A stretch of DNA of 64,000 nt from Chryseosolibacter sp964493505. Its GTDB lineage: Bacteria; Bacteroidota; Bacteroidia; Cytophagales; Cyclobacteriaceae. Under the pieces are notes generated by a model. That model searched no databases. It saw only the letters and a program-made list of their open reading frames with translations, and was not told the origin of the DNA. The translations under genes were made by a program, and so were the position numbers. This document shows, one piece after another, positions 1-8,817 of the stretch (position 1 is the stretch's first letter; the number at the start of each line of letters is the position of its first letter). Location of the stretch: contig CAZBNP010000001.1 of the NCBI GenBank assembly GCA_964493505.1, forward strand, positions 310,001 through 374,000. The letters are read 5' to 3'.

Positions 1-2390
1 CAACCCTTAACGTCGCAGGCGATGTCACTTCCGCAGGCGCTCAGTTTCCGGCCGATGACTTTTTGCCGAAAATAAATTTTGTCTCGGGAGCTACACAAAC
101 CTTGTCACTGGATTCCGCCAGCTTCCGGTTAAGCCACATCGGTGTTACCGATAGCTCTTCCGTTGAGGTTGTGACGGAAAGTCCCACCACTATAAGGGTG
201 GGAACATCAACCGGTGGTGGTCTGACCATCGCCGCGGGATCAACGTTCACGCTGGGAGAAAACAACCTGGAAGTCCGGCAGGCGGGCGCTATCAACGCGA
301 CAAACGAAAAGGGTGAGCTCGCGGTTTCGAAGTCGGTGATCTCGATCCTTTCATCCGGTGAGCAATTGTCGAACCTGTATTTCAAGGTGGGCGAGGACAC
401 GGTCAAGGCGCTGCGGGTAAATGCGAATGCCTCCGCCCAGGTCACGGTGAGAAGTCGCATGTACGTCAATGAAGAACTCGATGTGCAGAGCGGGCGTGTA
501 AACGCGGAGGGAAATATCTCGTTGGTTTCCACGGATACGCACAGTGCGCGTATTCCGAAGATTGGATCAAGTGGTTCAATCATCGGTGGCGTTGAGTTCC
601 AGCGCTATATGAATGCCCTGCGGGTTTACCGATACATGGCGGCACCGGTCTACAATACGAGGGTCATGGATTGGCAGGCGTCTCTTCAGATCACCGGAAC
701 CTTCCAGGGCGGCACCGGAAGCCCGTCAGTCTACCACTACGACGAGCCTAACGGCGGGTGGGTTGCGTTCCCCGGACCTGCGGGAAGTACTTCATCCACT
801 TTTGATGTGGGGCGTGGTTATTCAGTTTACCAGTTCGATGGTGCGACACCGAATAAGCTGGCGATAACCGGGCCGATACACCAGGGGGATTTCACCTACA
901 CGAATCTGGCACCGGGTACCGGAGGCGACAATGGCTGGAATCTGCTCGGCAATGTGTATGCATCTCCTATCAAATGGAAGGTTGATGGATGGCTGAAGCA
1001 GAACATCAGTGGAACGGTGTCTGTGCGCCGGAACACCGGGTCCGGAGCGGGTGGATTTAGAGTATGGAATGCGGAAACAGAAGTCGGAGATTCGGATTTC
1101 GAAGGAGTTATCGCGCAAGGCCAGGCTTTCTGGGTACAGGCGCTGACTTCCGCACCATCGATTACGATCACGGAAGATGCCAAGGAGAATGTGGGGGATG
1201 CTTCGTTCTTCCGTTCGCGGGGTCCGGTAAACCAATTGATGATTTCGCTCAAGAGTGGTCAGATAAAAGATAACACGTTTATTCACTTCGCCGAGGAGTC
1301 AATTGATGCGGTCGAGGGTAGGTTCGATGCATTGAAGCGTGCGAATGAGTACTTCAATCTCAGTACGATGGTCGACTCGAGACCGCTGGCGATCAATAGT
1401 ATGTCCTTCGATTTCTGCCAGCGAAGAATACCGCTCAACATCACGAATGCCGTGACTGGATCATATTCACTTGCTTTCACGCAAGTCGGATTATTCGACT
1501 TCGAACCGGAGATGATGCTGGTCGATCACTTGACAGCTAATGAACTGGTTGTTACGGATGGATTCCAATACTCATTCAACATCACGACAGACCCGGCGTC
1601 TTACGGCGCGAATCGCTTTGAGTTGATCATACGGAAGGCTCCGGTCGATAGCAATACACTTTTCCAGCTGTCCACCGATACGTATTGCAATTCCGCAGAC
1701 ACACCGATCGTTACGATCGCGAACTCGCAGAAAGGCGTGCGCTACCATCTGATGAGTATGTCTGACACGGTGCAAACGCTGATCGGAACGGGCGGAAATA
1801 TCCAGGCATTGCTGAATGTCGCCCAACTGCCGAATGCGGCCCATAATGTGCAGATATTGGCGCGGAACGTCGGGTGCGAAACAGTTACCCTGGCGCATAC
1901 CGAAAGTATTAACGTAGTGAACAAGCCGGTAGTGGTGCTGGTGGATGGCGTGCTGACATCCGGGATAACCGGAGGCAGCGTTCAATGGTACAAAGATGGT
2001 GAGCCTATACCCGGCGCAACAGACACGACCCTTGAACCGCGAGGATCCAGCAACTATTCGGTAGAGGTTACAACGGCGTCCTGTAGCGTGCGATCAGATG
2101 GTTTTGACTACCTCGTTACCGGAGCAGAGGACAATTGGTATGACGACGCTTCGGTATTGTTGTATCCAAACCCTGTTGAAAAGATATTGACAGTTGTGTT
2201 GCAGAAAACGCAGCGGGGAACAGCGCGTATAGCGGTGCATAGTACGATGGGGCAGGTGGTAATGCGCAAGAATGTAGCTGCGGAGAGGGGGCCGACGTCT
2301 CTGGACGTTGAAGGTCTGTCAGCAGGCTTGTACACAATAACGCTTGAGTTGCCGGACAGGACGGTGCAAAAACGTTTTGTCAAGAAATAG
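1..2390 (+). CDS. large secreted surface protein, C-terminal part, T9SS type A sorting domain
   Basis: The frame is open from base 3, so the true start lies before the window; a TTG at 63 is only an internal codon. About 795 residues are visible. Most of it is beta-rich, Gly/Ser/Thr-rich sequence without catalytic motifs that I recognise. A short Ig-like stretch (VQWYKDGEPIPGATDTTL) comes late, and the last 80 residues match the Por-secretion type A sorting domain: YPNPVEK, a middle strand, then GLSAGLYTITLE and a basic end (QKRFVKK). Such domains direct proteins through the T9SS to the outer surface. Its function beyond being an exported surface protein is unknown. The hydrolase lipoprotein begins 20 bp downstream, so the two may be co-transcribed. 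Confidence 0.85.
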   Translation, partial: TLNVAGDVTSAGAQFPADDFLPKINFVSGATQTLSLDSASFRLSHIGVTDSSSVEVVTESPTTIRVGTSTGGGLTIAAGSTFTLGENNLEVRQAGAINATNEKGELAVSKSVISILSSGEQLSNLYFKVGEDTVKALRVNANASAQVTVRSRMYVNEELDVQSGRVNAEGNISLVSTDTHSARIPKIGSSGSIIGGVEFQRYMNALRVYRYMAAPVYNTRVMDWQASLQITGTFQGGTGSPSVYHYDEPNGGWVAFPGPAGSTSSTFDVGRGYSVYQFDGATPNKLAITGPIHQGDFTYTNLAPGTGGDNGWNLLGNVYASPIKWKVDGWLKQNISGTVSVRRNTGSGAGGFRVWNAETEVGDSDFEGVIAQGQAFWVQALTSAPSITITEDAKENVGDASFFRSRGPVNQLMISLKSGQIKDNTFIHFAEESIDAVEGRFDALKRANEYFNLSTMVDSRPLAINSMSFDFCQRRIPLNITNAVTGSYSLAFTQVGLFDFEPEMMLVDHLTANELVVTDGFQYSFNITTDPASYGANRFELIIRKAPVDSNTLFQLSTDTYCNSADTPIVTIANSQKGVRYHLMSMSDTVQTLIGTGGNIQALLNVAQLPNAAHNVQILARNVGCETVTLAHTESINVVNKPVVVLVDGVLTSGITGGSVQWYKDGEPIPGATDTTLEPRGSSNYSVEVTTASCSVRSDGFDYLVTGAEDNWYDDASVLLYPNPVEKILTVVLQKTQRGTARIAVHSTMGQVVMRKNVAAERGPTSLDVEGLSAGLYTITLELPDRTVQKRFVKK

Positions 2391-2410
2391 GATAATCAAA
2401 CCCCCACGTA

Positions 2411-3307
2411 ATGAAAGTATTAACAAGTCATTGGAGACTCGTGATCCCGTTTGTCGTAGTGCTGGTTGCTGTCATAGCGTGCAGCGATTCGGGTGGTGAT
2501 CCCACCAAAGTGTCGAATGATCTGAGTACGCTGCCGGAAGATACAGGAGGTACGCATACAGCTAAACTTCTCGGATCGACCAGCGCTGACTTCGGGTACT
2601 ACGTCTACCTGCCGGGTGGCTACGAAAAGGGAACTCACAATTACCCTGTGCTCATATTTCTTCACGGCCAACCGGAGCGCGGCAACGGATCAAGCGATGC
2701 TTCTGTTTTGAACAAGGTATTGTCCAATGGTCCTCCGAAACTTATCAAGAACAACAAATGGGATCCCCCGTATCCGATGATAGTAGTATCACCGCAATTC
2801 CACAAAGTGGAGGATGGCGAAAACGCGAACAACTGGGGTGGCGGTAATCCTACGCATCTGAAAAAATTCATCGAGCACGTCAAGTCTACCTATCGCGTGA
2901 ACGAAAGCCGGATCTACCTTACCGGTTTAAGTCACGGCGGAAATGGTGTGTACGATTATCTAACCAAGCTGGACGAATCGGAAAGTTATATCGCCGCGGC
3001 TGCGCCCATCGCGGCATGGGGTGCTTCTTCTGGTTTCAGCAAATCGAAAAGTACTCCGATCTGGGTATTTGTAGGCGATAAAGACGGCTCTAATTTCTCT
3101 ACGTCAACGAATTTCGTTACCAAGTATAACGCGCAGAATCCAGCTCCCGCTCACCCTGCGAAGATCAGTGTATTTAAGGATGCCGGGCATGATGTGTGGA
3201 CGCGAACCTACGATGGATCCGGAATCGGCAAGGCAGACGCGAACTACGATGCGTTCAATGTGAGCCTTTACGATTGGATGCTTCAATATTCGAGGGATGT
3301 GGAATGA
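2411..3307 (+). CDS. lipoprotein alpha/beta hydrolase (esterase or peptidase-like)
   Basis: 298 residues. The N-terminus has a hydrophobic segment ending in a lipobox with Cys24 (AVIAC), followed by an Asp/Ser/Gly-rich linker, so it is probably anchored in an envelope membrane. The body is an alpha/beta hydrolase of the dienelactone hydrolase / polyhydroxybutyrate depolymerase-like group. LIFLHGQPERG forms the oxyanion strand, Ser174 lies in the nucleophile elbow GLSHGG, an acidic residue sits in VGDKDGS near 223-225, and His260 lies in DAGHDVW. The full triad therefore appears present. The substrate cannot be read from the sequence; related proteins hydrolyse esters or act on oligopeptides. 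The gene follows the T9SS-tailed protein by 20 bp. Confidence 0.85.
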   Translation: MKVLTSHWRLVIPFVVVLVAVIACSDSGGDPTKVSNDLSTLPEDTGGTHTAKLLGSTSADFGYYVYLPGGYEKGTHNYPVLIFLHGQPERGNGSSDASVLNKVLSNGPPKLIKNNKWDPPYPMIVVSPQFHKVEDGENANNWGGGNPTHLKKFIEHVKSTYRVNESRIYLTGLSHGGNGVYDYLTKLDESESYIAAAAPIAAWGASSGFSKSKSTPIWVFVGDKDGSNFSTSTNFVTKYNAQNPAPAHPAKISVFKDAGHDVWTRTYDGSGIGKADANYDAFNVSLYDWMLQYSRDVE

Positions 3308-3341
3308 TTGACGAAAAAATTGCTCCGCGTTCAGCAACCTT

Positions 3342-4220
3342 CTAAACATTTATCCGCAGGTAAATGATGAGGAAGAACGTTATTACCCACCCGGAAAGGC
3401 AGGTGATAATAAAACGATCGGTGAAAAGAATCTTAACGGGTGAACCGCTGTTCTTTTCAACCAGTGTGATCTGCAGGTAGCGAAGGATCCCGGCGATGAC
3501 GAATATCGAAGTGACGTACAGGTGCTCGCTGTGCAGGCGTGTTATTACGTCTTCGGAGACGGTGTACATAATATACGATACGAGAATTACGCCGGCTATC
3601 ATCGTAATACCGCTGTAGATAAACTCAAGGTTGTACTGCTCAATCAGCCTCCTGCTTTTCTTGCCGTTTTCATGATACACGATCAGATCGTCCAACCGCT
3701 TGGCAAACGCCATAAAGAGCGACAACAGGAATACCATTATCAACAACCACTGCGACAATTCGACCGCCGCCAGGATACCGCCCGCCACAACTCTCAGGAG
3801 AAAACCGATGGCGATGATCATGATATCCAGAATAGATATTGACTTGAGGCCCAGCGAATACAGGATATTGAGCCCGAGGTAAATTGAAAGGACAATGGTG
3901 TACTGAACGCCGAGATAGAGCGCAAATGTGATTCCTGCCCCGAAAAGCAGGAGGGCGATAACCAGCGCGGTGCCCGGCTTGATCAGGCCCGCGGCCATCG
4001 GCCGGGTCTTTTTTATTGGGTGGTTTCTGTCAAATTCAATGTCCCTGTAGTCGTTGAAGATGTAGACAGCGCTTGCCACAAACGAGAATGCCAGGAATCC
4101 CAGTGACAATTTCGCGAATGTCACCTGTTCGAAGATGGTGCCGGCGAAAAAAGCGGGAATAAAAATGAAGCTGTTCTTTATCCAGTGTTTGATCCGGATC
4201 AGTGTAAACAGTGCGCGCAT
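3342..4220 (-). CDS. UbiA-family membrane transferase, decaprenyl-phosphate phosphoribosyltransferase-like
   Basis: 292 residues with about eight hydrophobic segments. The first conserved aspartate motif is NDYRDIEFD (Asn56 to Asp64), followed by RNHPIKKTRPMAAG. That extended form is typical of the UbiA branch that contains mycobacterial Rv3806c, which transfers phosphoribose from PRPP to decaprenyl phosphate, rather than of the quinone or heme O branches. The gene stands at the edge of the polysaccharide locus and points toward the hydrolase lipoprotein, with 34 bp between their stops. The inferred role is to make a lipid-linked pentose donor for the envelope polymer. The family call is strong; the substrate is inferred. 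Confidence 0.8.
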   Translation of the reverse strand: MRALFTLIRIKHWIKNSFIFIPAFFAGTIFEQVTFAKLSLGFLAFSFVASAVYIFNDYRDIEFDRNHPIKKTRPMAAGLIKPGTALVIALLLFGAGITFALYLGVQYTIVLSIYLGLNILYSLGLKSISILDIMIIAIGFLLRVVAGGILAAVELSQWLLIMVFLLSLFMAFAKRLDDLIVYHENGKKSRRLIEQYNLEFIYSGITMIAGVILVSYIMYTVSEDVITRLHSEHLYVTSIFVIAGILRYLQITLVEKNSGSPVKILFTDRFIITCLSGWVITFFLIIYLRINV

Positions 4221-4300
4221 TTGTGTCTATTTAAACTACTGAAAGATGGTAAATAATAGGTACATTTTCATATTTTGCAAGGCTAATTTCATTTTCCGCC

Positions 4301-5929
4301 ATGCTGAATTCCACTCTCTCGAAGAAAACCACCACACCGATCGAGTACCTGATAATGGTGTTGTTTTCCGCGTTGCCCCTCCTGATAGATCTGCCTTATC
4401 GCGTCAACATCTATCTCACCTGGGAGGGCGCGTACAGAATGTACCTGGGACAGTTTCCGTTCCGGGACTTTGGTATGCCATTGGGATACGGATTCTGGAT
4501 CATACCTTTCGTGTTCTTCAAGATTTTCGGTCCTTACCTTTACAGCCTTTTGCTCGCACAGGCCTTTATCAATTTTTGCTCCTTTTTTGCGCTGAATCAA
4601 CTTCTCAAACTATTTCAGTTTACCCCCGTTCAGCGCATTATCACCCTTTTGGTATTTGGCCTTTCATTTGTCATTATAAATTTTTGGCCGTGGTACAATC
4701 ACACGCCGTTTGTGTTTGAATTGGTCGGCCTGTATCTTCTGTGTCACTATCTCATCACGCAGAAGAGACTGGTCTATGTTCCCTTGTCGGCGTTTTTCAT
4801 CGCACTCTGTTTCTTTACCAAACAGGACGCGGGGGGACTCTCATTAATGCTGTGCCTGGCGCTATTGGTGACCGCTTTTTTTCAGACAAGGTCTTTCAAA
4901 CCTTCACTGTATTTTGCCGGGTCGTTTGCGGTAACGCTCGCTATCCTGATTTTGCCGTTGCTTAAGTATGATTTTTCCTATTGGTTTAATGTAGGGCAGT
5001 CGCCCCACTATTCAAGAATAAACAGTTACGATTTTGTAATGGTGTTTTTTGAAGAGTCGCTCTGGGTCAAATTCTATCTGGCTGCGGTAATCATTATTCT
5101 GATAACGCGGTACAAAAATCTTCAGGAATTTTTCAATGACCGGCTTTACCTGCTATACACCGTGCTCACCCTGGGAGTCCTGGTTCAGGCGCTGATCATT
5201 CAGGTAACGAGTTTCAGTCCCGATACCGTAAACTACTATTTCCATACGTTCGGAATCGCCTACATCGCCTACGCACTGAAGGAGAAAATATCATTTGAAA
5301 AACTGTGGGTGGCGGTGGTGCTGATAATGGTTGTATTCTTATGGCGATCGGATCAATACTGGAAGTATGCAAACAGAATACTGGGAAAGGCGCTTCCATC
5401 GGTATTTTCGCCTCCTCCCTCTGATGCGGTTTCAATGTCGAGCTGGTCATCAAAAGATACAGTTGAAGTAGCACCTGTGATCTGGGAAAACACCTCGTAT
5501 AGATCGCTACGGGGAATAAAACTCCCTCAGAACACCATCGAAGGAATTGGTGAGATTATTGCGTTAAAAGATCAGGTCCGTTCTGGTGAGGAACTGAGAG
5601 TATTGAATATGAGCAACCTTACCTTTTTGGCGTACGAACTTGGCTATGAGCCTGAGGCGGGAGCTGAATTTCCGCTTTGGTACCATCGCGGGGTTGCGTT
5701 CTTCGACAGGGAGGTAGAGAATTTGTGCGCGGCGGTAAGGGAAGGACGTTACGATATGGTCTTGTTTGAAGATATGCCTGACGTGGATAATTTCTTTCCG
5801 TATGCGGTGAGGGATTGCCTGCTGGAAAATAATTACACGCTATCAACGCGTTTCCTTTCGCCAACAGGCTACCAGACGGACTCAGTTGAAGTGTACACCC
5901 GGAATGGAGTGACGAGGGAACCCTGGTGA
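4301..5929 (+). CDS. polytopic membrane protein, glycosyltransferase-like (GT-C type architecture)
   Basis: 542 residues. It has about ten hydrophobic segments in the first 370 residues and a soluble C-terminal domain of about 170 residues. An acidic pair near the first periplasmic loop (YLTWEGAYRMYLGQFPFRDFGMP) resembles the Asp/Glu of GT-C transferases that use lipid-linked sugars, such as the PMT/ArnT group. I cannot match it to one named family. ATG 4301 is the first start that precedes the first membrane segment. The next gene overlaps its stop by 4 bp (GTGA), so the two are translationally coupled. Its place beside the UbiA-like gene fits lipid-linked sugar transfer at the membrane. Confidence 0.7.
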   Translation: MLNSTLSKKTTTPIEYLIMVLFSALPLLIDLPYRVNIYLTWEGAYRMYLGQFPFRDFGMPLGYGFWIIPFVFFKIFGPYLYSLLLAQAFINFCSFFALNQLLKLFQFTPVQRIITLLVFGLSFVIINFWPWYNHTPFVFELVGLYLLCHYLITQKRLVYVPLSAFFIALCFFTKQDAGGLSLMLCLALLVTAFFQTRSFKPSLYFAGSFAVTLAILILPLLKYDFSYWFNVGQSPHYSRINSYDFVMVFFEESLWVKFYLAAVIIILITRYKNLQEFFNDRLYLLYTVLTLGVLVQALIIQVTSFSPDTVNYYFHTFGIAYIAYALKEKISFEKLWVAVVLIMVVFLWRSDQYWKYANRILGKALPSVFSPPPSDAVSMSSWSSKDTVEVAPVIWENTSYRSLRGIKLPQNTIEGIGEIIALKDQVRSGEELRVLNMSNLTFLAYELGYEPEAGAEFPLWYHRGVAFFDREVENLCAAVREGRYDMVLFEDMPDVDNFFPYAVRDCLLENNYTLSTRFLSPTGYQTDSVEVYTRNGVTREPW

Positions 5930-6798
5930 AGTTCGCATTAACATCCATCTTTACGCTGAGCCTTTTACTCTCTGCGCAAGGTCAGCATCTGACCCGGATA
6001 TCTACATTACCACCCCGGCTACATGAATCGTCCGGCCTGGAGTATACTCCCGACGGCATGATCTGGACAATTGTCGACAGCAATCACGCCACGTTGTTTG
6101 GACTGGACTCGACAGGCGCGATGACAAAAGCCATTCATCTGAATAACCTGAATAACGGATGGGAGGATGTCAGTCAGGACGATAACGGCAACTTTTATAT
6201 TGGAGATTTCGGGAACAATTTCAATACGCGTGAGAATTTGAAGATATATAAGATTCCAAATCCTTCTGAAATAACAGAGAGTATTGTCACCGCTGAGATC
6301 ATCGCTTTTTCATATTCTGATCAGCACGAGTTTCCTCCACCACCCGATCAAATGAATTTTGATATGGATGCGATGGTGTGTTTCAATGACTCCATATTTT
6401 TGTTTTCAAAAAACCGGACACGTCCCTACTCCGGATATTCCAGGGTTTACAAATTGCCGACGGTGCCGGGAACCTATGTTGCCGAGCTTGTGGACAGTGT
6501 GTACCTGGGCCCCGGCGGCATGTTTGAAACGTGGGTTACCGGCGCGGCGCTAAGTCCCGACAAAAAAACACTCGCCCTGCTCAGTCATGATAAAATCTGG
6601 ATGTTCCGGAATTTTCAAGGATCGCGTTTCTTTTCAGGAAGAAAGACTACAATCGAATTGAATCACTATAGCCAGAAGGAGGGAATTATTTTTCGGGATA
6701 ATGAAACCTTGTATCTGTCTGACGAAAGAACAGCCGGTATCTTTGGCGGTTGCCTTTATCTGTATACGCTTGGGGAAGCTGCTGCTAATTTTCATTAG
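5926..6798 (+). CDS. secreted protein, probable beta-propeller, function unknown
   Basis: 290 residues with a clear signal peptide (about 19 residues ending SAQGQ). It starts at GTG 5926 inside the stop of the preceding membrane protein, in the classic 4-bp overlap. The mature part has repeated strand/turn units rich in aromatic and Asp residues, such as GLEYTPDGMIWTIVDSN, DDNGNFYIGDFGNN and GIIFRDNETLYLSDE. This resembles a beta-propeller of the SdiA-regulated / phytase-like type. No catalytic set is recognisable and no T9SS tail is present, so a periplasmic location is likely. Coupling to the GT-C-like gene suggests a shared function, but nothing more specific can be said. Confidence 0.7.
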   Translation: MKFALTSIFTLSLLLSAQGQHLTRISTLPPRLHESSGLEYTPDGMIWTIVDSNHATLFGLDSTGAMTKAIHLNNLNNGWEDVSQDDNGNFYIGDFGNNFNTRENLKIYKIPNPSEITESIVTAEIIAFSYSDQHEFPPPPDQMNFDMDAMVCFNDSIFLFSKNRTRPYSGYSRVYKLPTVPGTYVAELVDSVYLGPGGMFETWVTGAALSPDKKTLALLSHDKIWMFRNFQGSRFFSGRKTTIELNHYSQKEGIIFRDNETLYLSDERTAGIFGGCLYLYTLGEAAANFH

Positions 6799-6972
6799 TT
6801 GCGTGTTCCAGGTTTCGAGTTCCGGGGAACCCGGGCTTGAAAGCCCGGGTTATCATATCGTCCGTCGCTATGCGACTTGGTGTCTATTGGGACCTGGTAC
6901 CGACTGCGTCTGCTCTTATCGCGGTTTGGTGCCGGTCGCCACCCGGTCAAGCCAGCCCCCAACCCCCACCGA
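6799..6972. repeat. intergenic spacer with two palindromes (REP-like)
   Basis: This spacer lies between convergent genes. It contains a perfect inverted repeat, AACCCGGGCTT (6828-6838) and AAGCCCGGGTT (6841-6851), separated by 2 bases. A second hairpin, GTCGC-TAT-GCGAC, follows at 6864-6876. No T-run follows either one, so they are not ordinary terminators. A paired-hairpin layout is typical of REP/BIME elements. The hairpin sequences differ from those around the transposase at 34700. Confidence 0.55.
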
Positions 6973-7830
6973 TCAATACACTTTCTTATCCAAACCAAAG
7001 TTCTTCGTCAGCGGAATCATTCCCCAGCCTTTCTCATTGGCGCGCAGCTTGCCAAGCTGAATATTCTTTTGAGATTGTTCGCGGTTTGTTGACTCCAGGT
7101 CGTAGTAGTGAACAGCGTCTTTGGAAACATTCACCGCTTTTTCAAAAGTAGTGTTGCTCAGATAGTGGAGAAAATTTTCTATTTGAACATTCTTATACTT
7201 GAGTCCATACGCCCTGGCTCTGTCCATGAGGTCGTGATCTTCATGGCCGATCGGTGCGAGCGCTTCGTCGTACCCGCCGAGTTCGATGAACTTATCTTTT
7301 GACAAAACGATCCGGCCTTCGGTTCCCCAGTATGGTGCTTTCTTGAATTGAATCAGCGAAGACAGACCTTCGTGCTGCATTTCGTGATTGATATAAAATC
7401 CAAAATCCTTTCCGGTGAAATTGTCGGCATCGAGATTACAGACGATCGTGCCGGTGGCAACCTTATGCGCCAGGTTTTTCGCTATTGATGCGTGAAATGT
7501 TTCCGGCTCATCGGTGTAGTAGTAGTTTACGAGACCGCGATCGATATATTCGGACAGGTTCTTCTTAGCCCACTCATGCAGACCATCCTGTGAATTGTAG
7601 TTGACAAGGACGAACTCAACTCGGGGATAATCCTGATTGTCTTTGACGTTTTGAACATACGTTTCTTTCAAATGGAAAAGACGGTTCATGCACGTTGTGC
7701 AGAACGTAATTGAGAGGTGTTCCTGATGCTGAAAAATTTCGCTGGGAAGTTTTTCGTTTTTATAGCGCCTGAAATAGGCGTCCCTGATATTTCTTATTTT
7801 ACGCTCAATGCGCTGTCGGAAGTTCGCCAT
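6973..7830 (-). CDS. glycosyltransferase, GT-A fold with galactosyltransferase-type C-terminal motif
   Basis: 285 residues, starting at ATG 7830. The GT-A fold is indicated by LSITFCTTCMNR near the start, the metal-binding NLDADN (Asp134/Asp136), and a later GGYDEAL (185-191) followed by GHEDHDL (195-201). The latter block is the conserved galactosyltransferase/GalNAc-transferase C-terminal motif that contacts the acceptor. It is a soluble, probably cytoplasmic enzyme that adds a sugar during repeat-unit assembly. The other glycosyltransferase lies 15 bp upstream on the same strand, so the two are probably one operon. Donor and acceptor sugars are unknown. Confidence 0.8.
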   Translation of the reverse strand: MANFRQRIERKIRNIRDAYFRRYKNEKLPSEIFQHQEHLSITFCTTCMNRLFHLKETYVQNVKDNQDYPRVEFVLVNYNSQDGLHEWAKKNLSEYIDRGLVNYYYTDEPETFHASIAKNLAHKVATGTIVCNLDADNFTGKDFGFYINHEMQHEGLSSLIQFKKAPYWGTEGRIVLSKDKFIELGGYDEALAPIGHEDHDLMDRARAYGLKYKNVQIENFLHYLSNTTFEKAVNVSKDAVHYYDLESTNREQSQKNIQLGKLRANEKGWGMIPLTKNFGLDKKVY

Positions 7831-7845
7831 TTAATACGTCCTGAA

Positions 7846-8742
7846 TTAGGGTTTCCGCAGATACTTTAGCACTTCCGGCTCATCGTTCTCGGACGTCTTG
7901 GTGTCGTGCGGCGCCTGCTTGGCAAAGTATCGCGGCAATTGAAGAATTTCTTTTACGAGGCGTATCACCAGGGCATTGAAAAAGCTACCATCTCTTTCAA
8001 GCGTGCGCGCTCCTGTCCAGACTCTGGATTTTGAAGAACGCACCTGTCTTACCTTTCCGTATTGCATCATGTCGAAGCACAACCTGCCGTCGTCTCCCCT
8101 GATGTTCCGGTCGATGTAGCCAGCTTTGAGCCCGTACTCCCTGACATACCCCATACTTATTCCGAAGGCGTTGAGGTGGGGCCTGTTGATATGCCTGATC
8201 TCGGCTACCAGATCTTTGGCCCATTCAAATGCGGCGTACTTAATCCTTGATTTTCCCCTGGGAGCGATGAAGGAGTAGCGGCCGTAAACGCACACCGTAC
8301 CATCTGTTATCAACTTTGACGCCATCAGTTCAATCCAGTCGGGAGGGTAGATACAGTCGGCATCTGCGAGCAGGATATATTTACCCTTCGCTTTTTCCTG
8401 CCCCTGCTGCCGGGCGGGACCGCAGCCCTGTTTTAACTCGAACAGTGATTTAATGTGTAGCCTGTCAAGGGTTTCCTGTGTCCGGTCAGTGGAGTTGTTG
8501 TTTACCACTATGATATCGAACGGGTAGCTGGTCTTATTCTTTGACAGTGAATAAAGGCACCTGAGAATGTTTACTTCTTCGTTCCAGGCGGCAATGATGA
8601 TGGTTAAGAGCGGGCTGTCTTTATTTTGAACTGCGTCGAGATTGCGATTGATCTCGTCGTAAAATTCGTCCGGAACGTCTTCCGGCTTTTGATAATCCAT
8701 CCAACTTTCGGATGCCCAGGAAGGGTTCTTAAATAGACTCAT
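7846..8742 (-). CDS. family 2 glycosyltransferase
   Basis: 298 residues. The canonical GT2 N-terminal motif LLTIIIAAWNEE lies near residues 45-56, VVNNNSTDRT binds nucleotide, and the metal-binding LADAD contains Asp127/Asp129. A later GDDGRL block is the likely catalytic acidic motif. No membrane segments are visible apart from a weak amphipathic stretch near the C-terminus. It precedes the galactosyltransferase-like gene by 15 bp and is divergent from the pyruvyltransferase gene, with a 75-bp AT-rich spacer between them that probably carries promoters for both sides. Role inferred: cytoplasmic assembly of the polysaccharide repeat unit. Confidence 0.85.
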   Translation of the reverse strand: MSLFKNPSWASESWMDYQKPEDVPDEFYDEINRNLDAVQNKDSPLLTIIIAAWNEEVNILRCLYSLSKNKTSYPFDIIVVNNNSTDRTQETLDRLHIKSLFELKQGCGPARQQGQEKAKGKYILLADADCIYPPDWIELMASKLITDGTVCVYGRYSFIAPRGKSRIKYAAFEWAKDLVAEIRHINRPHLNAFGISMGYVREYGLKAGYIDRNIRGDDGRLCFDMMQYGKVRQVRSSKSRVWTGARTLERDGSFFNALVIRLVKEILQLPRYFAKQAPHDTKTSENDEPEVLKYLRKP

Positions 8743-8817
8743 AAAACCAACTATTGTTTAAAAAGATCGTAAATTGTAGCCTGTAAAAGTAAGCCAAACT
8801 AACAAATTAGCTGTTTA

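Noticed and set aside
6837..7151. Plus-strand frames between the propeller protein and the glycosyltransferase
   Set aside because: They overlap the glycosyltransferase on the other strand and the palindromic spacer, with no recognisable domain.
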